Positions 47,626-56,573 are shown, counted from the first letter of the stretch. The stretch: DNA of 62,586 bases from Saccharopolyspora rectivirgula DSM 43747 (GCF_000497205.1 NZ_AYJW01000015.1:1-62586), one strand, 5' to 3'. Numbers and translations: made by a program. The notes: generated by a model not told the origin, from the sequence alone.

Positions 47626-48552
47626 GTGCGTGCCGTTCTGGTGGTCAACCCGCAGGCGACGTCCACGACTGCCGCGGGCCGGGATGTGTTGGCGCATGCC
47701 CTGGCAAGCGAGTTGAAGCTGGATGTCGTCGAGGTCTGCTATCGCGGCCACGCCGCGGACGCGGCCAGAACAGCGGTGGCCGACGGCGCGGACCTGGTGA
47801 TCGCGCACGGCGGGGACGGCACCGTCAACGAGGTCGTCAACGGCCTGCTGGAGGCGTCTCGCCCGGGTGATCCGGACATGCCGGCGCTCGGGGTGGTTCC
47901 CGGCGGGCTGGCCAACGTCTTCGCCCGCGCTCTCGGCCTGTCCAAGGACCCGGTGGAGGCCACCCACCAGTTGCTGCAGGCGGTGACGCACCGCCGGTTC
48001 CGCTGGGTCGGGTTGGGCCGGGCCGACGACAGGTGGTTCACCTTCAACGCCGGTGTCGGGTTGGACGCGGAGGCTGTGGCTCGCGTGGAGCAGGCGCGCC
48101 GCGCGGGGCGCTCCGCCACGTCCGCCCGGTACGCACGAGCGGCGCTGCAGGGCTACTTCCAGTTCGCCCGCCAGGACCCGCCGATGGCGCTGGAGATCGA
48201 CGGCGAGCCGGCGGTCGACGGCCTGTACAGCGTTTTCGTGGCCAACACCGATCCGTGGACCTATCTGGGGCCCCGCCCGGTGCGGTTGAGCCCGCAGACC
48301 GGTTTCGACAACGGTTTGGGTCTGCTCGCCCTGCGCAGCCTCACACCTCATGTAATGTTGCAACACGTAGCCGACCTGTTACGCGGAAGTGCGAAATTGC
48401 GCGGCGCAAAGTCAATTAGACGTGCGAACGCGGGGCACGTACGCGTAATCTGTCAGCGGCCGTTGCGCTGGCAGGTTGACGGCGATTGCTTGGGCGAGCG
48501 TTCGGAGATCCACTTCCGCGCGGTCCCGACCGCTCTCCGCGTCGCCGCATAA
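47626..48552 (+). CDS. Diacylglycerol kinase-family lipid kinase
   Basis: 308 residues. The DAGK catalytic motif is GGDGTVNEVVNGL (about 64-76), followed by LGVVPGGLANVFARALG and FNAGVGLDAEAV. It likely phosphorylates a lipid (diacylglycerol or similar) at the inner membrane face. The GTG is exactly 6 nt after TAGGCT with no Shine-Dalgarno sequence, so the mRNA is probably leaderless. It precedes whiB1, as in the mycobacterial gene order as I recall it. Confidence 0.88.
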   Translation: MRAVLVVNPQATSTTAAGRDVLAHALASELKLDVVEVCYRGHAADAARTAVADGADLVIAHGGDGTVNEVVNGLLEASRPGDPDMPALGVVPGGLANVFARALGLSKDPVEATHQLLQAVTHRRFRWVGLGRADDRWFTFNAGVGLDAEAVARVEQARRAGRSATSARYARAALQGYFQFARQDPPMALEIDGEPAVDGLYSVFVANTDPWTYLGPRPVRLSPQTGFDNGLGLLALRSLTPHVMLQHVADLLRGSAKLRGAKSIRRANAGHVRVICQRPLRWQVDGDCLGERSEIHFRAVPTALRVAA

Positions 48553-48699
48553 CCTTCCCGTAACGGATGCATTTCGCTGCTGACAAGCCAACCCCGCCTG
48601 TTCCAGCAGCAACCCCCTAAATCCCCCGGTCAAGCGGTTTCGATCTTTTGAGTGAGTTCGCTCACGACAGTAGATCGTCCTCTTGACATCGCGGAAGTT

Positions 48700-48746
48700 C
48701 GTGAAAGCATTCACAAGCGACACGGACTCCGTGAAAGCATTCACAA
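48700..48746 (+). promoter_or_regulatory. Two CRP-type sites in the whiB1 promoter
   Basis: CGTGAAAGCATTCACAA occurs twice, at 48700-48716 and 48730-48746, 30 bp apart. Each fits the CRP pattern GTGA-N6-TCAC. TTGACA at 48683-48688 is a possible -35 for the upstream promoter. M. tuberculosis whiB1 is also controlled by CRP through two sites. Confidence 0.75.
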
Positions 48747-48801
48747 ACACCCCGAAACAACAACCGGCACGCTCAGCGTGCCTAGCGAGGAGCAAGGAAC
48801 A

Positions 48802-49050
48802 ATGGACTGGCGCCACCGTGCGGTTTGCCGTGACGAGGACCCCGAACTGTTCTTCCCCGTCGGAAACAGCGGTCCCGCGCTGTTGCAGATCGCCGAGGCG
48901 AAAGCCGTTTGCCACCGCTGCCCGGTAGCTTCCGAGTGCCTGGCTTGGGCGCTGGAAACCGGTCAGGACGCTGGCGTCTGGGGTGGCCTCAGCGAGGACG
49001 AGCGGCGCGCGCTCAAGCGCCGCACCGCCCGGACCCGGGCTCGCATCTGA
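48802..49050 (+). CDS. whiB1: WhiB1-type iron-sulfur transcriptional regulator
   Basis: 82 residues from the ATG at 48802, with AAGGA 4 nt upstream. Four cysteines bind the 4Fe-4S cluster (Cys in AVCRDED, then AVCHRCPVASEC as C-x2-C-x5-C). GVWGG and the basic tail ERRALKRRTARTRAR complete the WhiB fold. The sequence is close to mycobacterial WhiB1, an essential NO-responsive partner of the primary sigma factor. Two CRP-type sites upstream suggest cAMP control. Confidence 0.95.
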   Translation: MDWRHRAVCRDEDPELFFPVGNSGPALLQIAEAKAVCHRCPVASECLAWALETGQDAGVWGGLSEDERRALKRRTARTRARI

Positions 49051-49071
49051 GCCGGTCCACCGCAGCACGAC

Positions 49072-49103
49072 GGGCCGACCACGATCCCCGTCCTGGTCGG
49101 CCC
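49072..49103. terminator. Terminator after whiB1
   Basis: Arms GGGCCGACCA (49072-49081) and TGGTCGGCCC (49094-49103), 21 nt after the whiB1 stop codon. The rest of the gap to 49308 holds nothing recognised. Confidence 0.75.
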
Positions 49104-49308
49104 CACCCCAACGTTCTGGCGTGAAAAGCCGAACGGCTCTCGCAACTGACCGAGAAAACCCCCAAAACCCGCCCGGCCGGCCAGCGTCGATGCCGGAACC
49201 GGAACAGCCTCACCCCCGCGCTGCAGGCACCGGAACCGGCTGGCCGGCCGCCGGCACGCCATCCCGTTCAGGCGTGCCACGAGACATCGACGCACCCGCG
49301 CTACCGCG

Positions 49309-50802
49309 TCACCGCCGGTACTTCAGTGGAACCCGCAACACCGCCTCGGTGCCGCGCTGCTGACTGCGGTTGCGCAAACTCAACGATCCTCGCAGTTCGG
49401 ACTCCACCAGAGTCCGAACGATCTGCAGGCCGAGGCGTTCGGTGCGCTCCAGGGAGAAACCCTTGGGCAAGCCGCGACCGTCATCCCGGATGACGACGTC
49501 GAGCCAGCGCACCGAACGCTCCGCCTGCACCACCACTTCCCCGCCCTGGCCTTCGGGGAAGGCGTGCTCGAAAGCGTTCTGCACCAGCTCGGTGAGCACC
49601 ATCACCAGCGGCGTGGCCTGCTCGGCCGACACCACCCCGAACCGGCCCTCCCGCCGGACCTTCACCCCGGTCTCCGCGGCCGCCACATCGCTCATCATCG
49701 GGATCACCCGATCGATCACGTCGTCGAGGGCGACCCGCTCGTCCACCGACATCGACAACGTCTCGTGCACCAAGGCGATCGAGGTGACCCGCCGAACCGA
49801 CTCGTCCAGCGCGAGCCGAGCCTCGCTGTTCTGCGTCCGCCGCGACTGCAACCGCAGCAACGCCGCCACCGTCTGCAGGTTGTTCTTCACCCGATGGTGG
49901 ATTTCCCGGATGGTGGCGTCCTTGGACAGCAGCGCCCGGTCCCGCCGCTTGACCTCGGTGACGTCCCGCACCAGCACCAGCGCACCGGCCGCCTGCCCGC
50001 GCGGACGCAGCGGCAACGCCCGGAACAGCACGGTCGCGCCCCGCGCATCCGCCTCGATCCGCATGCTCGGCTGCCCGTTGAGCGCGCTGCGGATGCGCTG
50101 CGCCACCTCCTCCGCGTCGAACGGGTCGTTCAACAGGGACCGGGTCAGCGGAGCCAACTGGGCCCCCACCAGATCAGCCGAATGCCCCATCCGGTGGTAC
50201 GCCGACAAGGCGTTCGGGCTGGCGAACACCACCGCCCCAGCGCTGTCCAACCGGATCAACCCGTCCCCCACGCGGGGCGAGGTGTGCACGTCGGGAGCCG
50301 GCTCGGGCGTGGGGAACGTGCCGTCGGCGATCATCTGGCACAGGTCGGCCGCGCTGCCCAGGTAGGAGATCTCCAGCGGACTCGGCACCCGCGGCACCGC
50401 CAGGTTGGTGTCCCGGCTGAGCACCGCGATGATCTTCCCGTTGAACAGCACCGGGATGGTCTCCCGGCGCACCGGAACCCCCAGGTGCCAGCGCGGGTCC
50501 TCCTCGCGGCAGATCCGCCCGTCCACCATCGCCCGCCGCAGTTGCGGGTGCTCCCACGGAGTGACCACACTGCCGACCACGTCCTCCGGGTGCGCCGTCG
50601 GGGCGGTCGTCGGCCGCGCCTGGGCCACGCACAAGAACTCGTCCCCGGGAGAGGACTCCGGCCCCACCGGCACCCACAGCAGGAAATCCGCGAACGACAA
50701 GTCCGACAGCAGCTGCCACTCCGCCACCACCAGCTGCAAGTGGTCCGCCTCGGTGTCGGACAGCCTGGTGTGCTCGGCGAGCAGATCACTCAGCGTGGAC
50801 AA
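49309..50802 (-). CDS. pdtaS: Sensor histidine kinase PdtaS
   Basis: 497 residues. An N-terminal GAF-like domain (about 1-160) and a PAS domain (about 175-290) precede a HisKA_2 dimerisation domain with IHHRVKNNLQTVAALLRLQSRR (His about 300) and an HATPase domain (LTELVQNAFEHAF, VIRDDGRGLP, LGLQIVRTLVESEL). No membrane helices, so a cytosolic kinase. In mycobacteria it phosphorylates PdtaR, an RNA-binding response regulator; that partner is not in this window. It begins at a TTG with AGGAG 7 nt upstream. Confidence 0.92.
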   Translation of the reverse strand: MSTLSDLLAEHTRLSDTEADHLQLVVAEWQLLSDLSFADFLLWVPVGPESSPGDEFLCVAQARPTTAPTAHPEDVVGSVVTPWEHPQLRRAMVDGRICREEDPRWHLGVPVRRETIPVLFNGKIIAVLSRDTNLAVPRVPSPLEISYLGSAADLCQMIADGTFPTPEPAPDVHTSPRVGDGLIRLDSAGAVVFASPNALSAYHRMGHSADLVGAQLAPLTRSLLNDPFDAEEVAQRIRSALNGQPSMRIEADARGATVLFRALPLRPRGQAAGALVLVRDVTEVKRRDRALLSKDATIREIHHRVKNNLQTVAALLRLQSRRTQNSEARLALDESVRRVTSIALVHETLSMSVDERVALDDVIDRVIPMMSDVAAAETGVKVRREGRFGVVSAEQATPLVMVLTELVQNAFEHAFPEGQGGEVVVQAERSVRWLDVVIRDDGRGLPKGFSLERTERLGLQIVRTLVESELRGSLSLRNRSQQRGTEAVLRVPLKYRR

Positions 50803-50826
50803 AGTCCACTCCTAACGGCCCGGGAC

Positions 50827-51042
50827 TCACTCCACAACCGCGATCAAGTCACCTTCCCGGACCACGTCCCCCGGCTTGACCGCTACCTTGCGAACTGTGC
50901 CGGCGACCTCGGAGAGCACCGGAATCTCCATTTTCATGGACTCCAGCATCACCAGGGAGTCACCGTCGCTGACCGAGTCTCCCTCGGCAACCGAAACCGT
51001 CATCACGTTGGCGACTATCTCGGCACGGATCTCCTCGGCCAT
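50827..51042 (-). CDS. Biotinyl/lipoyl attachment domain protein (TB7.3-like)
   Basis: 71 residues, a single swinging-arm domain. ESMKMEIPV holds the modified Lys with the biotin-type MKM motif. GAGGAGGGAG precedes the ATG. It matches the M. tuberculosis biotinylated protein TB7.3, which occupies the same place next to pdtaS. It may supply a biotin carrier to a carboxylase encoded elsewhere. Confidence 0.9.
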   Translation of the reverse strand: MAEEIRAEIVANVMTVSVAEGDSVSDGDSLVMLESMKMEIPVLSEVAGTVRKVAVKPGDVVREGDLIAVVE

Positions 51043-51231
51043 ACCGCTCCCTCCTCAGTCCACGGCCGGCAAGCCCTGGATAAGGAAACCACGACCCCAA
51101 CCACCCCCACTCCCCGGGTACCGGGCATGTCAGACTGGGAAGTTGAAAAATCCCAGCCTGACCGGGCGGCGCGGATGCCCCACCCTCGGTCGAAGACGCT
51201 GGTCGTACAAGCCAAACCAGAGGGAGACGCC

Positions 51232-51306
51232 ATGGGTAAGCGGGCCCGTAAGAAGAAGGACCGCCGGAAGAACAAGGCCAACCACGGCAAGCGTCCCGGT
51301 GCCTGA
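51232..51306 (+). CDS. Large-subunit ribosomal protein bL37
   Basis: 24 residues: Met-Gly-Lys-Arg then almost entirely Lys/Arg (KKKDRRKNKANHGKR). This matches the tiny basic protein bL37 seen in mycobacterial ribosomes and found in the same place between TB7.3 and the sigH anti-sigma gene. Shine-Dalgarno GAGGGAG lies 6 nt before the ATG, and a strong terminator follows. Confidence 0.85.
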   Translation: MGKRARKKKDRRKNKANHGKRPGA

Positions 51307-51319
51307 ACCGGGCTCAGCC

Positions 51320-51365
51320 GCAGAACGGCCCCGGGCTGGAACTTCCGAGCCCGGGGCCGTTCTGC
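51320..51365. terminator. Bidirectional terminator between bL37 and rsrA
   Basis: A perfect 18-bp stem, GCAGAACGGCCCCGGGCT (51320-51337) with AGCCCGGGGCCGTTCTGC (51348-51365) and a 10-nt loop, between convergent genes. Confidence 0.9.
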
Positions 51366-51373
51366 GTTGACGT

Positions 51374-51670
51374 TCAGTCGGTGGCGGTCTTCTCCGCGTT
51401 CACCGGAAGATCGGTGTTCTCCAGCACCGCTCGACGAATCGACTCGCGCAGCCTCTCCCGCAACTGCTCCGGGGCGTGCTCCCCACCGCACTTGCGGTGC
51501 AGCAGCGCTTTGAGGTGCTCTTCGATGCCGTAGCGCTCCAAACAGCTCCCGCACCCGTCGAGGTGCCGCTGGACCGCTGCCCGCCGCTGCGGGTCGCACT
51601 CGTTGTCCAGGAACAGCCACACCTCGGAGAGCACGTCCTCACAAGAGGCGTCGTCATGTTCACGGCTCAT
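51374..51670 (-). CDS. rsrA: Redox-sensing zinc anti-sigma factor (RsrA/RshA)
   Basis: 98 residues. ZAS motif: Cys10, His36, Cys40 and Cys43 (RHLDGCGSC), matching the zinc ligands of S. coelicolor RsrA almost position for position. Under thiol oxidation such proteins lose zinc and release the sigma factor. The ATG overlaps the sigR stop (ATGA), giving stoichiometric expression. Confidence 0.92.
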   Translation of the reverse strand: MSREHDDASCEDVLSEVWLFLDNECDPQRRAAVQRHLDGCGSCLERYGIEEHLKALLHRKCGGEHAPEQLRERLRESIRRAVLENTDLPVNAEKTATD

Positions 51671-52362
51671 GACGCGCTCACCTCCGGCTTGTTCTCCCGC
51701 AAGAACCCCCGCTCCCGGGCGACATCGGTAAGCATTTCCCGCAGCTGGCGACGGCCGCGGTGCAATCGCGACATCACGGTGCCGATCGGCGTGCCCATGA
51801 TCTCGGCGATTTCCTTGTAGGCGAATCCTTCCACATCCGCCAGGTAGACGACCATGCGGAATTCTTCGGCCAGCTGCTGCAACGCCTGCTTGACGTCGCT
51901 GTCCGGCAGCCGGTCCAGGGCTTCCACCTCAGCCGAGCGCAGCCCGCTGGAGGTGTGGTTCTCGGCCTGGGCGAGCTGCCAGTCCGCGATTTCCTCGGTC
52001 GGCTGCTGTTGGGGCTGCCGCTGCCGCTTGCGGTAGCCGTTGATGTAGGTGTTGGTGAGGATGCGGTACAGCCAAGCCTTGAGGTTGGTTCCCTGCTTGA
52101 AGCTCTTGAACGCCGAGAAAGCCTTCAGGTAGGTCTCCTGCACCAGGTCTTCGGCGTCCTGAGCATTGCGGGTCATCCGCAACGCCGCCCCGTAGAGCTG
52201 GTCCAACAGGGGCATCGCGTCGCGCTCGAACCTGGCGGCCCGTTCCTCGGCGGTTTCCTGAACAGCACCGTCGTCCGGCGGCGAACCGCCCGCGTCCCGC
52301 GGGAGCTCGCTGCTGCGGTCGGCTTGCGCGGTACTGCCAGAATGCTTTGAGGTGCTAGGCAC
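51667..52362 (-). CDS. sigR: ECF sigma factor SigR/SigH
   Basis: 231 residues in the short form, from the GTG at 52362 with AAAGGAG 6 nt upstream. Region 2 ([33 protein letters not shown]) and region 4 ([46 protein letters not shown]) are complete. It directs the thiol-oxidative stress regulon. The frame continues to a GTG/ATG pair at 52527/52524, a 55-residue extension that a transcript from the GGAAT-N18-GTT promoter at 52537-52562 would start on. A longer isoform, as for S. coelicolor sigma-R prime, is therefore likely. rsrA is coupled downstream. Confidence 0.94.
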   Translation of the reverse strand: MPSTSKHSGSTAQADRSSELPRDAGGSPPDDGAVQETAEERAARFERDAMPLLDQLYGAALRMTRNAQDAEDLVQETYLKAFSAFKSFKQGTNLKAWLYRILTNTYINGYRKRQRQPQQQPTEEIADWQLAQAENHTSSGLRSAEVEALDRLPDSDVKQALQQLAEEFRMVVYLADVEGFAYKEIAEIMGTPIGTVMSRLHRGRRQLREMLTDVARERGFLRENKPEVSAS

Positions 52363-52536
52363 CTGGCTCCTTTCCCGCCGCCTCGAGGAGAGGGTAGGCG
52401 ACGAACCCATGCGGTCCTGCGCATGGCCCAGCTCCGAGGGTACCCGGGTAGCGCTGCGCGCACCGGGCTCAGCAGCCCGGGAATTGCCTGGGCGGTCCAG
52501 TACGCACGTGTTCGTCGGTTCCATCACGACCCGTGC

Positions 52537-52562
52537 AACGCGACGACCGGCCCGCTCATTCC
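52537..52562 (-). promoter_or_regulatory. SigR-type autoregulatory promoter
   Basis: On the minus strand GGAAT (52562-52558), exactly 18 nt, then GTT (52539-52537). This is the SigR/SigH consensus GGAAT-N18-GTT. The expected start at about 52530 coincides with the 5' end of the long sigR frame (GTG 52527). Confidence 0.8.
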
Positions 52563-52599
52563 AGCCCCACCGCGGAATTCCCCGTTAGACTCCGGTGAC

Positions 52600-53079
52600 G
52601 TGGCAGGAAAGGGCACGCCAGCGACCGCGCTGGCCGCCAGACGTGGGATCGCTCACGCACTGCACCCCTACGAACACGATCCGAGCACCGGGTCCTACGG
52701 GCTGGAAGCCGCGGAAGCGCTCGGGCAACCACCCCAACGCGTGTTCAAAACCCTGGTGGCCGAGGTGGACGGCGAGCTCACCGTCGCCGTGCTGCCGGTG
52801 TCCGCGCAACTTGACCTCAAGGCGCTGGCCAGCGCCCGCGGCGGCAAGAAGGCCAAGCTCGCCGACCCGGCAACCGCGGAACGGGCCACCGGCTACGTGA
52901 CCGGCGGCATCTCCCCGCTCGGGCTGAAGAAGCGCCTGCCCGTGGTCGTCGACACCTCGGTGCACGACTTCAGCACCGTGTTCTGCAGCGCGGGCCGCCG
53001 CGGCCTGCAGATCGAACTGGCCCCGGCCGACCTGGTCCAGGTGGCGGGCGCCGAAACCGCCCGCATCACCGCCGAGTAG
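52600..53079 (+). CDS. ybaK: Cys-tRNA(Pro)/aminoacyl-tRNA deacylase, YbaK family
   Basis: 159 residues from the GTG at 52600, 8 nt after TAGACT, so probably leaderless. The YbaK/ProX fold is clear: HPYEHDP, FKTLVAEVDGELTVAVLPV with the conserved Lys, ARGGKKAKLADPATAERATGYVTGGISPLG, and VDTSV. It hydrolyses mischarged Cys-tRNA(Pro). It is divergent from sigR and tail-to-tail with the hydrolase gene, the two stop codons being directly adjacent. Confidence 0.9.
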   Translation: MAGKGTPATALAARRGIAHALHPYEHDPSTGSYGLEAAEALGQPPQRVFKTLVAEVDGELTVAVLPVSAQLDLKALASARGGKKAKLADPATAERATGYVTGGISPLGLKKRLPVVVDTSVHDFSTVFCSAGRRGLQIELAPADLVQVAGAETARITAE

Positions 53080-53691
53080 TCACTCGATCAACCGCAGCAC
53101 CCGGTCCAACCAGTCGGCGACCGCCCGCGCGACCTCGTCCACCCCCGCCTTCAACGAGTGGTCACCGGGCACCAGCACGACCTCCCGGTTGTGCGTGGGA
53201 TCCGGTCGGCCGAACGCGTCCCGCTCCCCCTGCACCACCAGCACCGGGATGTCCAACGCGTCCAGCTCGCCCATCCGGGACTTCTCCGGCTTGCCCGGCG
53301 GGTGCACCGGGAACGCCAGGCACAGCACCGCCGAAGCAGCGCCCGCGTCCGCGGTCCGGCACGCCACCCGGGCCCCCGAAGAACGGCCGCCGAAGATCAA
53401 CGGCACGTCCCGGAACCACCGCTCCCCCAGGTCCTCGACCACCGCCAGCCACGCCGCGTCCAGCTGGTGGGCCGGGGCGGGAGCCCGGCGCCCCGCCACC
53501 CGGTAGGGCTGCTCGATCAACGCGACGTGCACGTCCTCGGCCGCCGCGATCCGGGCCGCCGCCACCAGGTCCGGCGCGGTGACACCACCACCGGCCCCGT
53601 GGCCCAGCAGCAGCGCGGCCCGCCCCTCGTCCGCCAAGTGCACCTCGGCCCGCGCCGGGCCGAACGGGGTGTCGATCTCGTACCTGGTCAT
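53080..53691 (-). CDS. Alpha/beta hydrolase (KANL3/Tex30-type)
   Basis: 203 residues. LLLGHGAGGG forms the oxyanion region, GGRSSGARVA holds the nucleophile Ser, Asp follows in VVQGERDAFG, and VLVPGDHSL holds the His, completing a catalytic triad. No signal peptide. The substrate is unknown. The start overlaps the stop of the upstream SRAP gene (ATGA), so the two are coupled. Confidence 0.82.
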   Translation of the reverse strand: MTRYEIDTPFGPARAEVHLADEGRAALLLGHGAGGGVTAPDLVAAARIAAAEDVHVALIEQPYRVAGRRAPAPAHQLDAAWLAVVEDLGERWFRDVPLIFGGRSSGARVACRTADAGAASAVLCLAFPVHPPGKPEKSRMGELDALDIPVLVVQGERDAFGRPDPTHNREVVLVPGDHSLKAGVDEVARAVADWLDRVLRLIE

Positions 53692-54401
53692 GACCCGAAC
53701 AGCACCGCCTGCTCAGCGGGTTCCGGAGCCGGCTCCACCCGCTCCAGCAGCCCCGGATGGTTGTTGCGCATGTTGTTCACCTCGGTGGAGACGGGACGGA
53801 TTTCCAGCGCCCGGTACACCGCCGGGTCGGGCTCGAGCAGCCCGGTGACCTCGGTGCGCTGCTGGTCCAGCCACTCCCCCCAGCGACTGGCCGGCAGCAC
53901 CAGCGGCATCCGCGGGTGCACATCGGCCAGTTCACCGAACGCCTCGGTGGTCACCACCGCGCACGTCACCAGCGGCTGCCGCTCCCCGGGCGGCAACCAG
54001 GCGGAGAACACCGCGGCCATGGCCAACTCGGCACCGTCCGACCGGGTGCACAGGAAAGGCTGCCTCCGGGAGTCGTCAGGCCGCCACTCGTACCAACCGG
54101 TCGCGGGCATCAAGCAGCGGCGCCGGGCCGCGGACTCGGCGAAGGAGGGCTTGCTGGTGAGCGTCTCGGCGCGAGCGTTGATCAACGGCGGACCGCTGTC
54201 GGCCTGCTTGGCCCACGTGGGGATCAACCCCCAGCGCACCGGGCGGATGGTGCGCTGCCCACCGCGCTCCACCACGATCGGCACGGTCTTGGTCGGGGTG
54301 ACGTTGTAGTCGACGCGAACCGCGCCATCGGTGCGATCAACCGCGGCGAACCGCTCGGCGAGCTGCACCGGCTCCGAAGCGACGACATAGCGCCCGCACA
54401 T
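53688..54401 (-). CDS. SRAP/HMCES-family abasic-site protein, copy 1
   Basis: 237 residues. The start is fixed at the ATG of MCGRY (54401), since Cys2 becomes the N-terminal residue that forms the DNA-protein crosslink with abasic sites. Other family residues: NVTPTKTVPIV, INARAET (Asn/Glu), GWYEWRP and ADVHPRMPLVL (His). It protects abasic sites in single-stranded DNA. It lies 76 nt downstream of a paralogue and is coupled to a hydrolase. Confidence 0.9.
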   Translation of the reverse strand: MCGRYVVASEPVQLAERFAAVDRTDGAVRVDYNVTPTKTVPIVVERGGQRTIRPVRWGLIPTWAKQADSGPPLINARAETLTSKPSFAESAARRRCLMPATGWYEWRPDDSRRQPFLCTRSDGAELAMAAVFSAWLPPGERQPLVTCAVVTTEAFGELADVHPRMPLVLPASRWGEWLDQQRTEVTGLLEPDPAVYRALEIRPVSTEVNNMRNNHPGLLERVEPAPEPAEQAVLFGS

Positions 54402-54477
54402 CACGCCCCCACTTCCGGGATTCCTGCCCACGACCGGGAACCGAAGCTAACACCTCGACCGACGGCTGCGCCCGGCG

Positions 54478-55182
54478 CTAGTTGCCGGCCTGCTCGGCCA
54501 GCGGCTCCACCAGGTGCGGGCCGTTGTTGCGGACGCTGTTGACCGCGGTGGACACCGGGCGCACCTCCAGCGCGCCGACCAGTTCCGCATCGGGGCTCAA
54601 CAGCCCGCTCACCTCGGCCAGGCCCGGATCCAGCCAGGCGTCCCAGGCCTGCTCGGGCAGCACCAGCGGCATCCGGTGGTGGATGTCGGCCAACCGCCCC
54701 ACCGCTGCGGTGGTCAGCACCGAGCAGGTGACCAGCGGCGGGGCCTCCGGATCGTCGGGGTCGCGCCACGTGCTGTAGATCCCGGCCAGCGCCAGCGAAC
54801 GCCCCCCGGGCAAGCTCATGTAGCACGGCTGCTTGCGGGTGCCCTCGCGCTTCCACTCGTACCAGCCGTCGGCCGGCAGCAGGCAGCGGGTGCGCTTGAT
54901 CGCGCTGCGGAACGCGGGTTTCTCGGTGACCGTCTCGGCTTTGGCGTTGATCATGCGGCTGCCGATCTTCGGGTCCGACGCCCAGTGCGGAACCAGGCCC
55001 CAGCGCATCACCCGGACCTGCCGCTGCGCCTCCTGCTCGCCCTCGGAGAGCACGCTGAGCACCGGTTTGGTGGGCGCGATGTTGAAGTCCACACCGGCGG
55101 CCGCACCACCGGTGGCGTCCAGCGCGGCGAATTCAGCCGCGATTTCCCGGGCCCCTTTGCCCAGGGCGTACCTGCCGCACAT
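54478..55182 (-). CDS. SRAP/HMCES-family abasic-site protein, copy 2
   Basis: 234 residues, starting at MCGRY (55182) because Cys2 must be terminal; the frame further upstream is not used. Motifs NIAPTKPVLSV, MINAKAETV, GWYEWKREG and ADIHHRMPLVL match copy 1. The two copies have clearly diverged from each other, suggesting an old duplication or two roles. It is divergent from aroA. Confidence 0.9.
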   Translation of the reverse strand: MCGRYALGKGAREIAAEFAALDATGGAAAGVDFNIAPTKPVLSVLSEGEQEAQRQVRVMRWGLVPHWASDPKIGSRMINAKAETVTEKPAFRSAIKRTRCLLPADGWYEWKREGTRKQPCYMSLPGGRSLALAGIYSTWRDPDDPEAPPLVTCSVLTTAAVGRLADIHHRMPLVLPEQAWDAWLDPGLAEVSGLLSPDAELVGALEVRPVSTAVNSVRNNGPHLVEPLAEQAGN

Positions 55183-55304
55183 ACCCGCCCCTTCCCTAGA
55201 ACCGGGCAGCCGTGGCTCCATGGTGACCAGCTCCCGCACCACCCGCAAAGCCCCCAGCGCCCCCAATGGTGAAACTAGCTGGGCGGATGCGGGATCATTG
55301 CAGT

Positions 55305-56573
55305 ATGACTCAGCTCTGGCCCGCTCCTGTGGCATCCGGCGCGGTACGTGCGACGGTCACCGTGCCCGGCTCCAAGTCGATCACCAACCGGGCGCTGGTG
55401 CTCGCCGCGCTGGCCGATGGTCCTTCGGTGCTGCGCCGCCCACTGCGCAGCAGGGACACCGAGCTGATGGCCGCTGCCCTGCGCGCCCTGGGCTGCGCCA
55501 TCACCACCGGCTCGGACGGCTCGTGGCAGGTCATCCCCGGCCCGCTGGGCGGGCCCGCGGAGGTGGACTGCGGGCTGGCCGGCACGGTGATGCGGTTCGT
55601 GCCGCCGGTGGCGGCCCTGGGCAAGGGGCGGGTGTCCTTCGACGGCGACCCCCGGGCCAGGGAACGGCCCCTGGGGGCGGTGCTGGACGCCTTGCGCGGC
55701 TTGGGAGCCGACATCACCGGCAACGCGCTGCCGTTCGAGGTCCGCGGCACCGGTGGTCTGCCCGGTGGGGAAGTCACCATCGACGCCTCCGCGTCCTCGC
55801 AGTTCGTGTCCGGGCTGCTGCTGTCCGGGGCGTGGTTCGAGCGCGGGATCACCGTGCGGCACAGCGGGAAACCGGTGCCTTCCCAACCGCACATCGCGAT
55901 GACCGTGGCGATGCTGCGGGACGCCGGGGTGCAGGTGGACGACGGCCAGCCGGACACGTGGCGGGTGGAACCCGGCAGCATCCGCCCCCTCGACCTCGAC
56001 GTCGAACCCGACCTGTCCAACGCCACCCCGTTCCTGGCCGCGGCCGCGGTCACCGGCGGCACCGTCACCATCCCCGGGTGGCCCCGGCAGACCACGCAGG
56101 CCGGGGACGCCATCCGCGACATCCTCACCGAGATGGGCGCCCAGGTGCGGCTGGACGAGGTGGGCCTGACCGTGACCGGCCCCGACCGGCTGCTGCCGGT
56201 CGACTTGGACCTGCACGAGGTCGGCGAACTCACCCCCACCGTGGCGGCGCTGGCGGCGCTGGCCGACGGCCGCTCCCAGCTGCGCGGCATCGCGCACCTG
56301 CGGGGCCACGAAACGGACCGGCTGGCCGCGCTGGAGCGGGAGCTCAACCGGTTGGGCGCCGCGGTCAGCCAGACCGAGGACGGGCTGCTGATCGAACCGG
56401 GCGAGCTCACCGGCGGGGTGTGGCACTCCTACGCCGACCACCGGATGGCGACCGCGGGCGCGATCCTGGGCCTGCGCGTGCCCGGGGTGCAGGTGGAGGA
56501 CATCGCGACCACGTCGAAAACGCTCCCCGACTTCCCGGCGATGTGGAACGGCATGCTGGCGGAGGTGCGTTGA
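55305..56573 (+). CDS. aroA: 3-phosphoshikimate 1-carboxyvinyltransferase (EPSP synthase)
   Basis: 422 residues. [19 protein letters not shown] holds the phosphate/PEP-binding Lys; [28 protein letters not shown], and the C-terminal [12 protein letters not shown] and [12 protein letters not shown] complete the active site. It makes EPSP in the shikimate pathway. The ATG at 55305 fits the family N-terminus. The stop overlaps the rsgA start (TGATG), forming an operon. Confidence 0.95.
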   Translation: MTQLWPAPVASGAVRATVTVPGSKSITNRALVLAALADGPSVLRRPLRSRDTELMAAALRALGCAITTGSDGSWQVIPGPLGGPAEVDCGLAGTVMRFVPPVAALGKGRVSFDGDPRARERPLGAVLDALRGLGADITGNALPFEVRGTGGLPGGEVTIDASASSQFVSGLLLSGAWFERGITVRHSGKPVPSQPHIAMTVAMLRDAGVQVDDGQPDTWRVEPGSIRPLDLDVEPDLSNATPFLAAAAVTGGTVTIPGWPRQTTQAGDAIRDILTEMGAQVRLDEVGLTVTGPDRLLPVDLDLHEVGELTPTVAALAALADGRSQLRGIAHLRGHETDRLAALERELNRLGAAVSQTEDGLLIEPGELTGGVWHSYADHRMATAGAILGLRVPGVQVEDIATTSKTLPDFPAMWNGMLAEVR

